The notes under the pieces were generated by a model that did no database searches, had not been told where the DNA came from, and saw only the letters and a list, made by a program, of their open reading frames with translations. Positions 17,838-26,738 of a stretch of 64,000 nt of DNA are shown piece by piece (the first letter of the stretch is position 1; every line of letters begins with the position of its first letter). The position numbers and the translations under genes were made by a program. Source of the stretch: Arthrobacter sp. UNC362MFTsu5.1 (GTDB lineage: Bacteria; Actinomycetota; Actinomycetes; Actinomycetales; Micrococcaceae); NCBI RefSeq assembly GCF_000685965.1, contig NZ_JMLE01000003.1, forward strand, positions 183,269 through 247,268, written 5' to 3'.

Positions 17838-18478
17838 GGACAGCAAGCGGCAGACGGACGACGACGGGACCTCCCGCCGTCGTCCGCTTCCGTTGTGCCT
17901 GCCGCGCTACGGCAGCCGCGACGGCCGGAGCAGAGTGGGCGTGCCTGCGCGGTCGGGTCGAGCGGAACGGGGCTGACCAGCACCGCCGGGCCGCGGTGCA
18001 GGATGCCGCCCGAGAGCACCTGGCAGCGGACCCCGCCCCGCCCGCGCATCGCCTTGTGGGCGCCCGGGGCGAGCATCTGGTCCATCCAGGCGCAGGGGTG
18101 GGCGGGCCGCCCGGCCTTCAACCGGACAACGTCCCCGCGTGATTCCAGCACAAATTCTCCGCCCAGCAACGGTGCCAGGTCTGCACCCCTGAGGACCACA
18201 TTGCGCCGCGTCAGCAGCGGGTCAAAGGGGCCGGCCCCCAGCTCTGCGGCCATGGCTTCGAGCGCCTCGACGGCGAAGAGTGTGACGGCGGCATCCATAT
18301 GGGCGGCCTTCCCGAAGAACCGGTCGCCCACAATGCCTTTGCCCGCCACCAGTTCAACCCGCTCGGCATCGGTGGTGGGGACGTCGGCTGCACCCTCGCG
18401 GGCGCGGCCGAAGTAGGCGTGCGCCGGAGACACCAGCAGGTGCAGGACCTCCACGTCATACCTGTAGCTTGCCGTCAT
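17834..18478 (-). CDS. MOSC domain protein
   Basis: A 214-aa protein with a MOSC domain (about residues 10-165), related to the C-terminal domain of molybdenum cofactor sulfurase and to YiiM. Family marks are LVAGKGIVGDRFFGK, LLTRRNVVLRG and a Cys in HPCAWMDQ, then RGGVRCQVLSGG. Such domains transfer sulfur or bind molybdopterin. The last 25-30 residues, rich in Arg and Asp/Gly, are encoded by a conserved palindrome and look like read-through into intergenic DNA; the family core ends well before them. Confidence 0.88.
   Translation of the reverse strand: MTASYRYDVEVLHLLVSPAHAYFGRAREGAADVPTTDAERVELVAGKGIVGDRFFGKAAHMDAAVTLFAVEALEAMAAELGAGPFDPLLTRRNVVLRGADLAPLLGGEFVLESRGDVVRLKAGRPAHPCAWMDQMLAPGAHKAMRGRGGVRCQVLSGGILHRGPAVLVSPVPLDPTAQARPLCSGRRGCRSAAGTTEADDGGRSRRRPSAACCP
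17855..17886. terminator. Conserved palindrome, copy 2
   Basis: Arms 17855-17869 and 17872-17886 (CGGACGACGACGGGA and its near complement, one wobble mismatch) with a 2-nt loop. It lies between the DUF1445 operon and the convergent MOSC gene. Part of it is read as the last codons of the MOSC frame. Confidence 0.75.
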
Positions 18479-18595
18479 GCCTCAAGATTACGCCGCAGAA
18501 TCTGCCTGATCCGGCGGCCCCTATAGGCTTGACCCGTTCCCAGTCAGCCTGCGTCATCAGCCGGCCCTCCAGCAGAAAAGATTGAGGAAAACGGT

Positions 18596-19519
18596 TTGGA
18601 CGGAGTCCTCAAGGGTTTCTTTGTGGTCAGCGTGGTGCTGCTCATCGGCTACATCCTCGGCAGGACCAAGGCACTGGGCCCGCAGGGGAGCAAGGTGCTG
18701 TCCACCCTGACCTTCATGGTGGGGCTGCCCTGCCTGATGTTCTCCGCCATCGCGTCCCGGCACATTTCCGACGTCCTGAGCAGCACGGGCCTGATCTCCG
18801 TGGCGACAGCAGTAGCCGTCATGCTCGTGTTCACCGTTGCGGGGGCGATTGGCCGCTGGGGTGTCCGGCGCACCACCATCGGCGCGCTGTCCGTGGGCAT
18901 CGTCAATTCCACCAACCTGGGTGTTCCGTTGTCGCTCTACATCCTCGGCAGCGCCACCTACGTCACGCCCATCATGCTGTTCCAGCTGGCCATCCTGACG
19001 CCCATTGCCCTGACCATCCTGGACCTTACGGATCCGGCGGGGAAGCACGTTTCCATCTGGCGCATCCTTTCCATTCCGTTCCGCAATCCGGTAACGGTGG
19101 CAGCCATCCTTGGCGTGCTGGTCAGCGCCGCGGGGATTGAAGTGCCCAGCCTGGTCCTGGATCCACTGGCACTGGTGGCCCAGCTCGCGGTCCCGCTGAT
19201 GCTGATCATTTTTGGCATGTCGCTCCACGGACTCTCTGTCCGGCCGGGGCTCGGTGACCGTGTGCCGACCACTATCGCCGTGGTCCTCAAATCCGCCGTT
19301 CAACCGCTCCTCGCCTGGGCCTTGGCCGCGTTCGTCTTCCACCTCGACGCGTTCAGCACCTTCGTGGTCACGGCCTGCGCGATCCTTCCCACCGGGCAGA
19401 ATGTGGTGCTTTACTCGGTCCGCTACGGCGCGGGTCAGGGCATCGCGCAGTCAACGGCCGTGTTCACCACGGTTCTGGCGGTCCCGCTCCTCCTGGGAGC
19501 GGCCTGGCTGTTCGGCTGA
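18596..19519 (+). CDS. AEC family transporter (auxin efflux carrier type)
   Basis: A 307-aa membrane protein with about ten transmembrane segments. AEC features are GYILGRTKALGPQGSKVLSTL near the start, NSTNLGVPLSLYILG in helix 4, and PTGQNVVLYSVRYG near the C-terminus. Bacterial members such as MdcF or MleP carry dicarboxylates. The start is the TTG at 18596 after GAGGAAA; no ATG fits the N-terminus. It is a single gene between the divergent MOSC gene and a convergent phosphatase gene. Substrate unknown. Confidence 0.9.
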   Translation: MDGVLKGFFVVSVVLLIGYILGRTKALGPQGSKVLSTLTFMVGLPCLMFSAIASRHISDVLSSTGLISVATAVAVMLVFTVAGAIGRWGVRRTTIGALSVGIVNSTNLGVPLSLYILGSATYVTPIMLFQLAILTPIALTILDLTDPAGKHVSIWRILSIPFRNPVTVAAILGVLVSAAGIEVPSLVLDPLALVAQLAVPLMLIIFGMSLHGLSVRPGLGDRVPTTIAVVLKSAVQPLLAWALAAFVFHLDAFSTFVVTACAILPTGQNVVLYSVRYGAGQGIAQSTAVFTTVLAVPLLLGAAWLFG

Positions 19520-19540
19520 CCGCACCACCCGGAAAATGCC

Positions 19541-19572
19541 CGACGGCGGCACTCACCGGAGTGCCGCCGTCG
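19541..19572. terminator. Conserved palindrome, variant copy 3
   Basis: Arms 19541-19554 and 19559-19572 (CGACGGCGGCACTC and exact complement) with loop ACCG, followed by TCGTCCGCC. It keeps the CGACGGCG/CGCCGTCGTCGTCCGC part of the repeated family with a different tip. It separates two convergent genes and can end transcription both ways. Confidence 0.75.
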
Positions 19573-19589
19573 TCGTCCGCCTACGTAGG

Positions 19590-20891
19590 TCAGAGCCTCA
19601 GGGCGCTGGACCGCGACGTTCCGTCGTACCCGCCATCCGGTGCCGTGAGTCCGTAAATGTCGCCGATGGTCGGTGCGGCATCAACAGTCCTCGCTGGCTC
19701 AGAAGACACCGACCCCGGAACCACCAGGGGGCTGCCGCCGGAGATAAAGAACGGAATGGGCTCGGTAGCGGGATGCCCGTGGTTGCCCGGGATGGGGTTG
19801 GAAGCCACATACGGGTCGGAGAAACGCCAGCCTGCGCGGCAGTAGGCCACGAGGTCGCCGGCCTCGGCCCCCAGGCGCAAATCCGCGGGCCTGTTCACCG
19901 CCAGGACGCCCTCATGCGCCGCGACCAACTGCTCGACGGCGGCCAGGCCTGAGGCGCGATCGGCTTCGGCGCCGGTCCAGTAGAGCAGGTCCGCCCCGCC
20001 GTTCTGGGCGATTTTGACGTTGGATTGCAGCTCCGGGCGCGACTGCAGGATCAGGTCGATGGAAATGACATTGCTGGGGAGGGACCAATCCATCGAGTGG
20101 TCCGCCAAGACCATCACCACGCTGGAATCCCACTTTCCGGTGCCCTTGAGGTGGTCGATGAATCGCCCCACCTGCACGTCTGTGTCGGCGAGGGCTGCCT
20201 CACGCGCCGCCCTCAGCGTGGTGCCCGTGAGATCGGAGTGCCCCACGCGGTCAATGTCACCGAGGTTGGTGAAGACGAAGTCCGGGTCCGGTCCGCCCAC
20301 CATCGCGAGCAGCGCGTCCATCGTGGCGGCGTCGGGCGCGTGACCGGTGACCGGCAGCAGCGGCTGGGGTTCCCAGCGGTAGCTGGCCCGGGTGCCGAAG
20401 ATACCGTATAGGTACTTCTTGCTCAGTACCGAGCCGGTGGTCAGCCCTCGCCCCTGCAACCGGTCGAGGAGGGTGGGGAAGTGCAGGTCCGTGGGCCGGT
20501 CGAGGTCGCGGACCACGCCCCCGGCCCGGTCGAAAATCGCGTTGGCCGGAACGCCCGAGCGGTCCGGGCGGACCCCGGTCATCATCATCACGTGGTTGGG
20601 AATGGTCTCCATAACAGGGAGGGACCGGGCCGCCGGGAAATTCGTTCCGGCCGCCCGCAGGCCAGCCAGCCTCGGGGTGAGGGCGGACGTGATCTCGTCC
20701 GGGCGGCAGCCGTCCACCACGAGCACGTAGCTCCGGGTCCGTCCCGCCGCCGGTGCTGCCCACGCCGCTCCTTGCGCGGAGGAAAGGACGACGGCGGCAC
20801 CTCCGGCAGCGGCGAACTTCAGGAACTGCCGGCGTCCCGGCGTCGACCGTCTGTTGACGGCGGGCGTACGCTGCTGCGGTGAACGGCTCAC
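19590..20891 (-). CDS. Tat-exported alkaline phosphatase superfamily protein (nucleotide pyrophosphatase/phosphodiesterase type)
   Basis: A 433-aa extracellular metalloenzyme. The N-terminus carries a twin-arginine signal (GRRQFLKFAAAGGAAVVL). The catalytic domain shows LVVDGCRPDEI (metal Asp), the nucleophile region METIPNHVMMMTG with Thr, GDIDRVGHSD and LADHSMDW, all typical of type I phosphodiesterase/nucleotide pyrophosphatase proteins. It hydrolyses phosphodiesters or phosphomonoesters outside the cell. The GTG start overlaps the phoD-like stop by 4 bp (GTGA), so both phosphatases are made from one mRNA, probably in response to phosphate shortage. Confidence 0.88.
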   Translation of the reverse strand: MSRSPQQRTPAVNRRSTPGRRQFLKFAAAGGAAVVLSSAQGAAWAAPAAGRTRSYVLVVDGCRPDEITSALTPRLAGLRAAGTNFPAARSLPVMETIPNHVMMMTGVRPDRSGVPANAIFDRAGGVVRDLDRPTDLHFPTLLDRLQGRGLTTGSVLSKKYLYGIFGTRASYRWEPQPLLPVTGHAPDAATMDALLAMVGGPDPDFVFTNLGDIDRVGHSDLTGTTLRAAREAALADTDVQVGRFIDHLKGTGKWDSSVVMVLADHSMDWSLPSNVISIDLILQSRPELQSNVKIAQNGGADLLYWTGAEADRASGLAAVEQLVAAHEGVLAVNRPADLRLGAEAGDLVAYCRAGWRFSDPYVASNPIPGNHGHPATEPIPFFISGGSPLVVPGSVSSEPARTVDAAPTIGDIYGLTAPDGGYDGTSRSSALRL

Positions 20892-22531
20892 TGGAGTCCT
20901 CCCTGGCCCGGCGTGACCTTGCCGGTGCCGGCCTGAACGTTGAACGATGTGGACAAGGCGGATCCGGAACTGGCTGAGGTGCGTTCGGCAAGGACGTACC
21001 AGTCCATCCGGACTCCGGCGGCCGTCACGTCCAGGACGGAGTAGCCGTGCGAATCGAAATCGAGGTATTTAACGTGCGGATTCGCCGCCTTGATGGCGTT
21101 CTCGACGGCGACCGACCCGGTCCTGGGCGGAACGTTCAGGATGTCATCGAGGTTGTCGCTCGTGACGGACGTGCAGACCAGTTCCGCGGCCACGGAATCG
21201 CCGGTGGCCGGGTAGCTGGCCGGATCGGCGGGGATGTCGCAGGCCCAGCCGGAGTGGATGTCGCCGGTGAGGAAAACGGCGTCCTTGACGGCGTTGTCCC
21301 GCAGGTGGCGGACCACACGGTTCCGGTCGGCCTCGTAGCCGTCCCACTGGTCCACGTTGTAAGGCACGCCGCTGATGCTCGTTCCGCCCATCAGCTTCTG
21401 GACGCCGGCCAGTTCGGCAGTGCTCAGGGTCGAGGGCACCCGGACGGGGGCAATCATGACCGGGTTGCCCACGAGTTTCCATTGCGGGCCCGTGGACTTG
21501 AGGTTGCCCAGCAGCCAGTCCATCTGGGCGGCGCCGGTGATCGTCCGGGCGGTGCTGCTGATCGAGGGGTCCGTGCCGTTGGCCGCCTGCTGGTCCCGGT
21601 AGGAACGGAGGTCAAGCATGGACAGGCTGGCCAGCGAGCCGAAGTCCAGCCGACGGTACATCTGGCCGCCCGGTTCGTAGCGCACCGGCATCCACTCGGC
21701 GTACGCCTGGTGCGCGGCGGCAAACCGACCGCTCCACGCCCCTTCGGCGCCCTCGGTGTGGTTCTCGGCGCCGCCCTTCCAGGCGTCGTTGGCCGACTCA
21801 TGGTCGTCCCAGGTCACGATGAACGGGGCGGCGGCATGCAGGGCTTGAAGGTCGGCATCGGTTTTGTACTGGGCGTGACGGCGGCGGTAATGGGCAAGTT
21901 GGGTCATCTCATGTGCGGGGTCGTGGGGACGGACCACGACGTCGCGGGCCTGGTATTCGCCCGGGCCGTATTCGTAGAGGTAGTCGCCGAGGTGGAGCAC
22001 CGCGTCGAGGTCCCCGCGGGCTGCGAGGTGGCGGTAGGAGGAGAAGTAGCCGGCCTGCCAGTTGGCGCAGGACACGACGCCGAACTTCAGCCGGTCCACC
22101 GGGGCGCCTGCCGCCGGTGCCGTGCGGGTGCGGCCAACCGGTGAGATCTCCTGTCCGAGAATGAACCGGTACCAGTAGCTCGCTCCGGGGGCGAGCCGGG
22201 TCGCAATGACCTTGACTGTGTGGTCGCGGCCCGGGCCGGTGGCGGCAGTACCCCGCGCCACCACTTTCGTAAATGCGGGATCGGCGGATACTTCCCATCG
22301 GACGGAAACGTCCGGGCCGGCACCACTGCCGGGTAGTGATTCGGGGGTGGGCGTCACGCGGGTCCACAGCAGCACACCGTCCGGCATGGGGTCTCCTGAG
22401 GCAACCCCGTGGCCAAAGGCGCCGTTTTGGGAAGCTGAAAACGCTCCAGCGGGAGTGCCGGTGGCCATGGTTCCGGCCACGGCAGCGACCCCCGCTGAAC
22501 GCAGAACTTGACGACGAGTAAAGGTAGTCAT
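20888..22531 (-). CDS. phoD: PhoD-like alkaline phosphatase/phosphodiesterase, Tat-exported
   Basis: A 547-aa secreted PhoD-family phosphatase. The Tat signal is at residues 1-30 (TRRQVLRSAGVAAVAG). Family elements include FGHGVASGDPMPDGVLLWTRV, the GDYLYEYGPG metal site, WDDHESANDAWKGG and LTGDIHSGWACD. PhoD enzymes use calcium and an iron to release phosphate from phosphodiesters and monoesters. It is followed by a second Tat phosphatase overlapping by 4 bp. A phosphate-regulated promoter is expected upstream, but I cannot identify a clear PHO box in 22532-22655. Confidence 0.93.
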   Translation of the reverse strand: MTTFTRRQVLRSAGVAAVAGTMATGTPAGAFSASQNGAFGHGVASGDPMPDGVLLWTRVTPTPESLPGSGAGPDVSVRWEVSADPAFTKVVARGTAATGPGRDHTVKVIATRLAPGASYWYRFILGQEISPVGRTRTAPAAGAPVDRLKFGVVSCANWQAGYFSSYRHLAARGDLDAVLHLGDYLYEYGPGEYQARDVVVRPHDPAHEMTQLAHYRRRHAQYKTDADLQALHAAAPFIVTWDDHESANDAWKGGAENHTEGAEGAWSGRFAAAHQAYAEWMPVRYEPGGQMYRRLDFGSLASLSMLDLRSYRDQQAANGTDPSISSTARTITGAAQMDWLLGNLKSTGPQWKLVGNPVMIAPVRVPSTLSTAELAGVQKLMGGTSISGVPYNVDQWDGYEADRNRVVRHLRDNAVKDAVFLTGDIHSGWACDIPADPASYPATGDSVAAELVCTSVTSDNLDDILNVPPRTGSVAVENAIKAANPHVKYLDFDSHGYSVLDVTAAGVRMDWYVLAERTSASSGSALSTSFNVQAGTGKVTPGQGGLQ

Positions 22532-22655
22532 GCCATCCAGTATTCCTACCCGCCAGTAGCGGATTGGGCTTTCCGGACGCCTGTTTCCCCGCTGTTCGCC
22601 GAGTGTTTACTCCGTGGCTAGGGGCGCAGCGCGGCCACCACTAGTTCAATCCGGA

Positions 22656-24530
22656 TCACCCCAGCAGGTCGTCCTTGTAGCACCAGCGCCAGTCCTCGCC
22701 CGGCTCGATGCTCCGCATGACGGGATGCCCGGTCGCCTCGAAATGCCTGGACGCGTGCGTCCCCGGGGAGGAATCACAGCACCCCACGTTTCCGCAGGCC
22801 AGGCACATCCTGAGGTGCACCGTCGTCGTGCCTTCCCGGAGGCAGTCCGCACACGAGGCGCCGGCGGGCACGGCGGGGGAGCGGGCGGACTCGAGGTGAC
22901 CGCACACCCCGCCGGGCCTAGCGATGCCCTCCCCGCCGCCCTCACCGGAAGTGTCCAGCTCGTTCAGTGAAAGGTCCAGCATCGATTCCTCAACGTCCAA
23001 CCGGTCCAGGACTTCGCTGAGGACCTCGTGGGCATACTCGCCGCCCCGCCGCAGCTCCAGCACCTTGGCGCGTTCAGCCTCCAGCATGGCAAGCCGCAGC
23101 TGGGCGTAGCGCTGACTGGGGGTCGCAGCTTCCGACGTCGGCCGGCCAAGCCGCTCCCAGGCCGCCAGCCCGCGCTCCTGGGTCCGCCGCTTCAGCATGG
23201 CCACCACCTCCGGCGGGTCCTTGTCCGTGCGCAATTCCTGCAGGCGGGCCACTCCGGCGGAGGTGGCAAGCTGCATCAAGGAGGCCTGGTTGAGGGCGTC
23301 CTCGCGCTGGTCCGGACCCTGCACGCGGAGCAGCCGGACCAGCGCGGGCAAGGTGAAACCCTGCAGCGTCAAGGTTCCGCCCACCACCACCATCGCTGCC
23401 AGTATCAGCACGGTCCGGTGCTCCAGATCCGCGGGCAGTACCAGCACCGCGGCCAGCGTCACCACCCCGCGCATCCCGGCCCAGGACACGATCGCGGCGA
23501 ACTGCCAGGGCGGCGCGGGGTCCTTCCGCCGGACGGACGGAATGAGCCGGGGCAGGTACGTTGCCGGAAACACCCACACGGGCCGGAGCACCAGCACCGC
23601 CAGCAGGATCACGGCGCAGCCGGCCCAGATCCGGCCCGCTCCCAGCGAGTCGTCCTGGACCCCGTTGATGATGGTCCGGACCTGTAGCCCGATCAGCAGG
23701 AATACGGAGTTTTCCAGCAGGAACTGCACCGTGTTCCAGTTGCTGCGCTGGCTCAGCCGTGCGGCGCCGTTGGGCATGGACGGCGCCTTGGTCCCCATCA
23801 CGAGTCCGGTGACGACGACGGCGAGCACCCCGGAGGCGTGGATCGCCTCGGCCGGAAGGTAAGCGACAAACGGGGCCACGAGTGACGTCGAGGTGTTGAT
23901 CGCGACGTTCCGGATCCGTTTACGGAGCACGGTCAGCACGTAGGCGGCGGCCAGACCCACCACCAGGCCGCCACCGGCAGCGAGCAGGAATCCGCCCGCG
24001 ATCCCGGCGGCGGACACGGACCCGGAGATGGCCGCGATGGCAGCACGGAGGCAGACCAGGGCCGTGGCGTCGTTGACCAGGGATTCACCCTCGAGGATGG
24101 TGACAATCCGGCGCGGCATACCCACCTTCCGCGCGATGGCGGTCGCGGCCACCGCATCCGGCGGCGCCACCACGGCGCCGAGCGCGATCGCGGCGGCCAG
24201 CGGGATCTCAGGGAACAGCCACCACACCACGAAGCCCACCGCGAGCGTTCCGAAGATGACGTAGCCCACGGAGAGCAGTCCGATGGCGCGGCGGTTGGAG
24301 CCGAAATCAAAGAGGGACGTCCGCAGCGCGGCGGCGTACAGCAGCGGCGGCAACAGCCCCACGAGAACCAGTTCCGGGTTCAGTTCAATCTGCGGGACGA
24401 AGGGGAGGAACGAACCCGCGACACCGGCCAGCACCAGCAGCAGCGGCACCGAGACGTTGAGCTTCCGGCCCAGGGCACTCCCGGCGCAGACCACCGCCAC
24501 GAGAACCAGCAGTCCGAGGGCGACCTCCAT
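22656..24530 (-). CDS. Na+/H+ antiporter (CPA1) fused to a UBP-type zinc finger
   Basis: A 624-aa protein. Residues about 1-400 form a 12-helix CPA1 exchanger with VAPPDAVAATAIARKVGMPRRIVTILEGESLVNDATALV, which contains the conserved ion-binding Asp and ND motif. A cytoplasmic helical linker (about 410-530) follows. The last 85 residues form a UBP zinc finger with the Cys/His set in CGHLE, CADC, MCLACGNVGCC, HASRHFEATGH and a final Trp-Cys. It exports Na+ (or K+) in exchange for H+. The zinc finger binds ubiquitin C-termini in eukaryotes; here the ligand is unknown. Transcribed alone. Confidence 0.92.
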   Translation of the reverse strand: MEVALGLLVLVAVVCAGSALGRKLNVSVPLLLVLAGVAGSFLPFVPQIELNPELVLVGLLPPLLYAAALRTSLFDFGSNRRAIGLLSVGYVIFGTLAVGFVVWWLFPEIPLAAAIALGAVVAPPDAVAATAIARKVGMPRRIVTILEGESLVNDATALVCLRAAIAAISGSVSAAGIAGGFLLAAGGGLVVGLAAAYVLTVLRKRIRNVAINTSTSLVAPFVAYLPAEAIHASGVLAVVVTGLVMGTKAPSMPNGAARLSQRSNWNTVQFLLENSVFLLIGLQVRTIINGVQDDSLGAGRIWAGCAVILLAVLVLRPVWVFPATYLPRLIPSVRRKDPAPPWQFAAIVSWAGMRGVVTLAAVLVLPADLEHRTVLILAAMVVVGGTLTLQGFTLPALVRLLRVQGPDQREDALNQASLMQLATSAGVARLQELRTDKDPPEVVAMLKRRTQERGLAAWERLGRPTSEAATPSQRYAQLRLAMLEAERAKVLELRRGGEYAHEVLSEVLDRLDVEESMLDLSLNELDTSGEGGGEGIARPGGVCGHLESARSPAVPAGASCADCLREGTTTVHLRMCLACGNVGCCDSSPGTHASRHFEATGHPVMRSIEPGEDWRWCYKDDLLG

Positions 24531-24714
24531 GGGGCCATTCTCTCAGGCGGCATCAAGGGGCCGGCAGCGTCCTGCCCCGACACCCACTGTTCATGGACCC
24601 GATACCGTGCGGTTCTCGCGCGTTAGTCCGCCACGGGCACTCTTTTCAGGCACCCTCGCTCACGGCCGGACCGCCCGGGCGGGATCCCGTTGAGACGCAC
24701 CAAGGAGAACCTCC

Positions 24715-25759
24715 GTGCTCGTGAAAAGCGCTGCCACCGCCCTCGTGGCACTCATGTCCCTGACCGGGTTTGCCGGCCCGTCCGCCGCCGCCAACGCCGG
24801 TGAAGACGATGCCCGGCAGCAGGCGTTCAGCTTCGGCGTCATCGGCGACATCCCCTATGGCGATGCCGAAATCGCCAAATTCCCCGCCCGCATCCAGGAC
24901 ATCAACGCCGACAGCAGCCTGGATTTCGTCGCCCACGTGGGCGACATCAAAAAACGGGTCCTCCGTCTGTTCGGATGAGTACTTCGAACACATCCGCGCC
25001 GAATTCGACACCTTCGAACACCCGCTGGTCTACACGCCCGGTGACAACGAATGGGTGGACTGCCACCGCGGAAACAACGGCGCCTACAACCCGCTGGAAC
25101 GGCTGGACAAGCTTCGGGAAGTCTTCTTCAACGAACCCGGCAAGACCCTCGGGGAGACGATGCCCCTGAAGACTCAGGAGGACCTCGGACTGCCAGAAAA
25201 CGTCCGTTTCACGAAGAACCGCGTGGCATTCTCCGTGGTCAACGTCCAGGGCAGCAACAACTCCCTCCTGCCCTGGACCGGCATCGGCGAAACCGCGGTC
25301 ACGGCCGAGCAGCAGGCGGAAGTGGACCACCGCACGCAGGCCGTCCTGGAACAGCTGCGGGACACGTTCCGGGACGCGGCCCGCCGCCACGACCGTGCAG
25401 TAGTGCTCATGACCCAGGCGGATATGTTCGATCCGTCGCTGCTCGCCGCTGCCACGGCGCATCCGGAATCGGTGTCGGGCTTCCGTGAAATCGTCCGGAC
25501 GGTCAGCGAGGAAACCAACCGCTTCGACGGTCCGGTGTACCTCATCAACGGCGACAGCCACGTCTACGCGGAAAACCGGCCGCTGGCCGAAGGCTCGCTG
25601 TGGCTGACGGTCTACGGCCAGGAAGCGGCGGATGATCTGCAGCGCATCACCGTGGACGGCTCAGCCAACGCCACCAACTACGTGAGGTTCACGGTGGCGC
25701 CCAACAACGCCGCCGGCTCCGCCGTCCTGTCCTGGGAAAAGGTCCCCTTCAAGGAGTAG
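24715..25759 (+). pseudogene. Secreted metallophosphoesterase interrupted by a +1 frameshift
   Basis: The first part (24715-24978) encodes a signal peptide (VKSAATALVALMSLTGFAGPSAAA) and the start of a calcineurin-like phosphoesterase (FGVIGDIPYGDAE, then HVGDIK). The frame is then lost at an A6 run (24949-24954) and stops at 24976-24978. The remaining about 265 residues continue in the next frame (NGSSVCSDEYFEHI, then TPGDNEW, then INGDSHVY) to 25759. Removing one A restores GDIKNGSS and a full about 347-aa protein with intact metal-binding Asp, Asn and His. The GTG start has AAGGAG 7 nt upstream. It may be a real lesion, a slippage site or a sequencing error. Confidence 0.85.
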
Positions 25760-25798
25760 CCGGGTGATAATGAAGGCCCCGGACCGGAAGGCGCCCTC

Positions 25799-26158
25799 AT
25801 GCAGATGGAAAAGGCAACGGAAACTGACAAAGAGCAGTTCAGATCGTTGCTGGCAGGGCTGCCGGGCATTGACATCAAGCCGATGTTCGGGAACCTGGGC
25901 GGCTTCGTCAACGGGAACATGTTCGCGGGGCTCTTCGGTTCCACCCTGGGCCTGAAGCTCGCGGATGCGGACCGCGACGAGCTGGTGAACAGCCGCGAGA
26001 CCCTGCCCTTCGGCCCCGCCGAACGGCCCATGGGCGGCTACGTCGGGCTCCCGGTGCAGGGCCCGGCGGAAGAGCTTGAGCCGTGGGTCGCCCGGGCGCT
26101 CGCCCACGTCGCCACCCTGCCGCCCAAGGCACCCAAGACTGGCAAACCGAAAAACTGA
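25799..26158 (+). CDS. TfoX/Sxy N-terminal domain protein
   Basis: A 119-aa protein matching the TfoX N-terminal domain: IDIKPMFGNLGGFVNGNMFAGLFG followed by LKLADADRDEL and the MGGYVGLP segment. Domain-only TfoX proteins are common in actinobacteria and are not proven competence regulators. GGAAGG lies before the ATG at 25799. It ends close to a convergent NUDIX gene, with a degenerate palindrome between. Confidence 0.88.
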   Translation: MQMEKATETDKEQFRSLLAGLPGIDIKPMFGNLGGFVNGNMFAGLFGSTLGLKLADADRDELVNSRETLPFGPAERPMGGYVGLPVQGPAEELEPWVARALAHVATLPPKAPKTGKPKN

Positions 26159-26164
26159 TGAACG

Positions 26165-26191
26165 ACGACGGCGGGACGTTCCGGACCGCCG
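26165..26191. repeat. Degenerate copy of the conserved palindrome
   Basis: The left arm GACGACGGCGGGAC is recognisable at 26163-26177, but the right arm is shortened: only CGGCGG (26169-26174) pairs with CCGCCG (26186-26191). It lies between convergent tfoX-like and NUDIX genes, as the intact copies do. Confidence 0.5.
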
Positions 26192-26199
26192 GGTAGGGC

Positions 26200-26673
26200 C
26201 TAAGTGGCGTCCCTGAGCCGCTGAACGAGGGCGTCCAGGATGGGAAGCTGGCCCTTCACCAGCTTGGTGCGCGCCTCGGATCCGCTGAACCAGCGGGCGT
26301 CGTCGATCTCGGGATAGTGGTTGATGATGCCTGACCCCCTGGGCCATTCCAGCGGGAAGGTGTTGCTCACAATGGTTTCGGGCTGGAAGTCCCAGCACGC
26401 GGCGAAGGCCGTGATGATCTTGCCTGAGGGCTGCTTGAAAGCGCCCAGTTCGACATAGTCCGCCGGCGGTGCGGCAGTGCCCATTTCCTCGGCGAACTCG
26501 CGCAGGGCTGCCGTCAGCGCATCCTCGTCCTCGGAGTATTCACCCTTGGGGATGGACCACGCGTGCTCGTCCTTGCGGGCCCAAAAAGGTCCGCCCATGT
26601 GGGCTATCCAGACTTCCAGCTGAGCAGCCGAGTTCCACCTGTACAGCAGGATGCCTGCGCTTCGAACGGTCAT
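26200..26673 (-). CDS. NUDIX hydrolase
   Basis: A 157-aa NUDIX pyrophosphohydrolase. The NUDIX box is GEYSEDEDALTAALREFAEEMG (Gly, Arg-Glu, Glu-Glu pattern), preceded by WSIPKG. It belongs to the diadenosine tetraphosphate/ADP-ribose type with an N-terminal SAGILLYR strand. The start at 26673 has AGGAGG just upstream; the longer open frame is not supported. It probably cleaves a nucleoside diphosphate-X compound; the substrate cannot be told. Neighbours give no clue. Confidence 0.9.
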   Translation of the reverse strand: MTVRSAGILLYRWNSAAQLEVWIAHMGGPFWARKDEHAWSIPKGEYSEDEDALTAALREFAEEMGTAAPPADYVELGAFKQPSGKIITAFAACWDFQPETIVSNTFPLEWPRGSGIINHYPEIDDARWFSGSEARTKLVKGQLPILDALVQRLRDAT

Positions 26674-26738
26674 GTTGCCTCCTGTTCCTAGGCTATATGC
26701 GACGGCAGCGGGGGTCGGCTCTCGGGTAGTGTGTGGGC

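Noticed and set aside
24949..24955. A-AAA-AAC as a programmed -1 frameshift signal
   Set aside because: The downstream phosphoesterase frame needs a +1 shift (one A skipped), so a -1 slippery site does not explain it.
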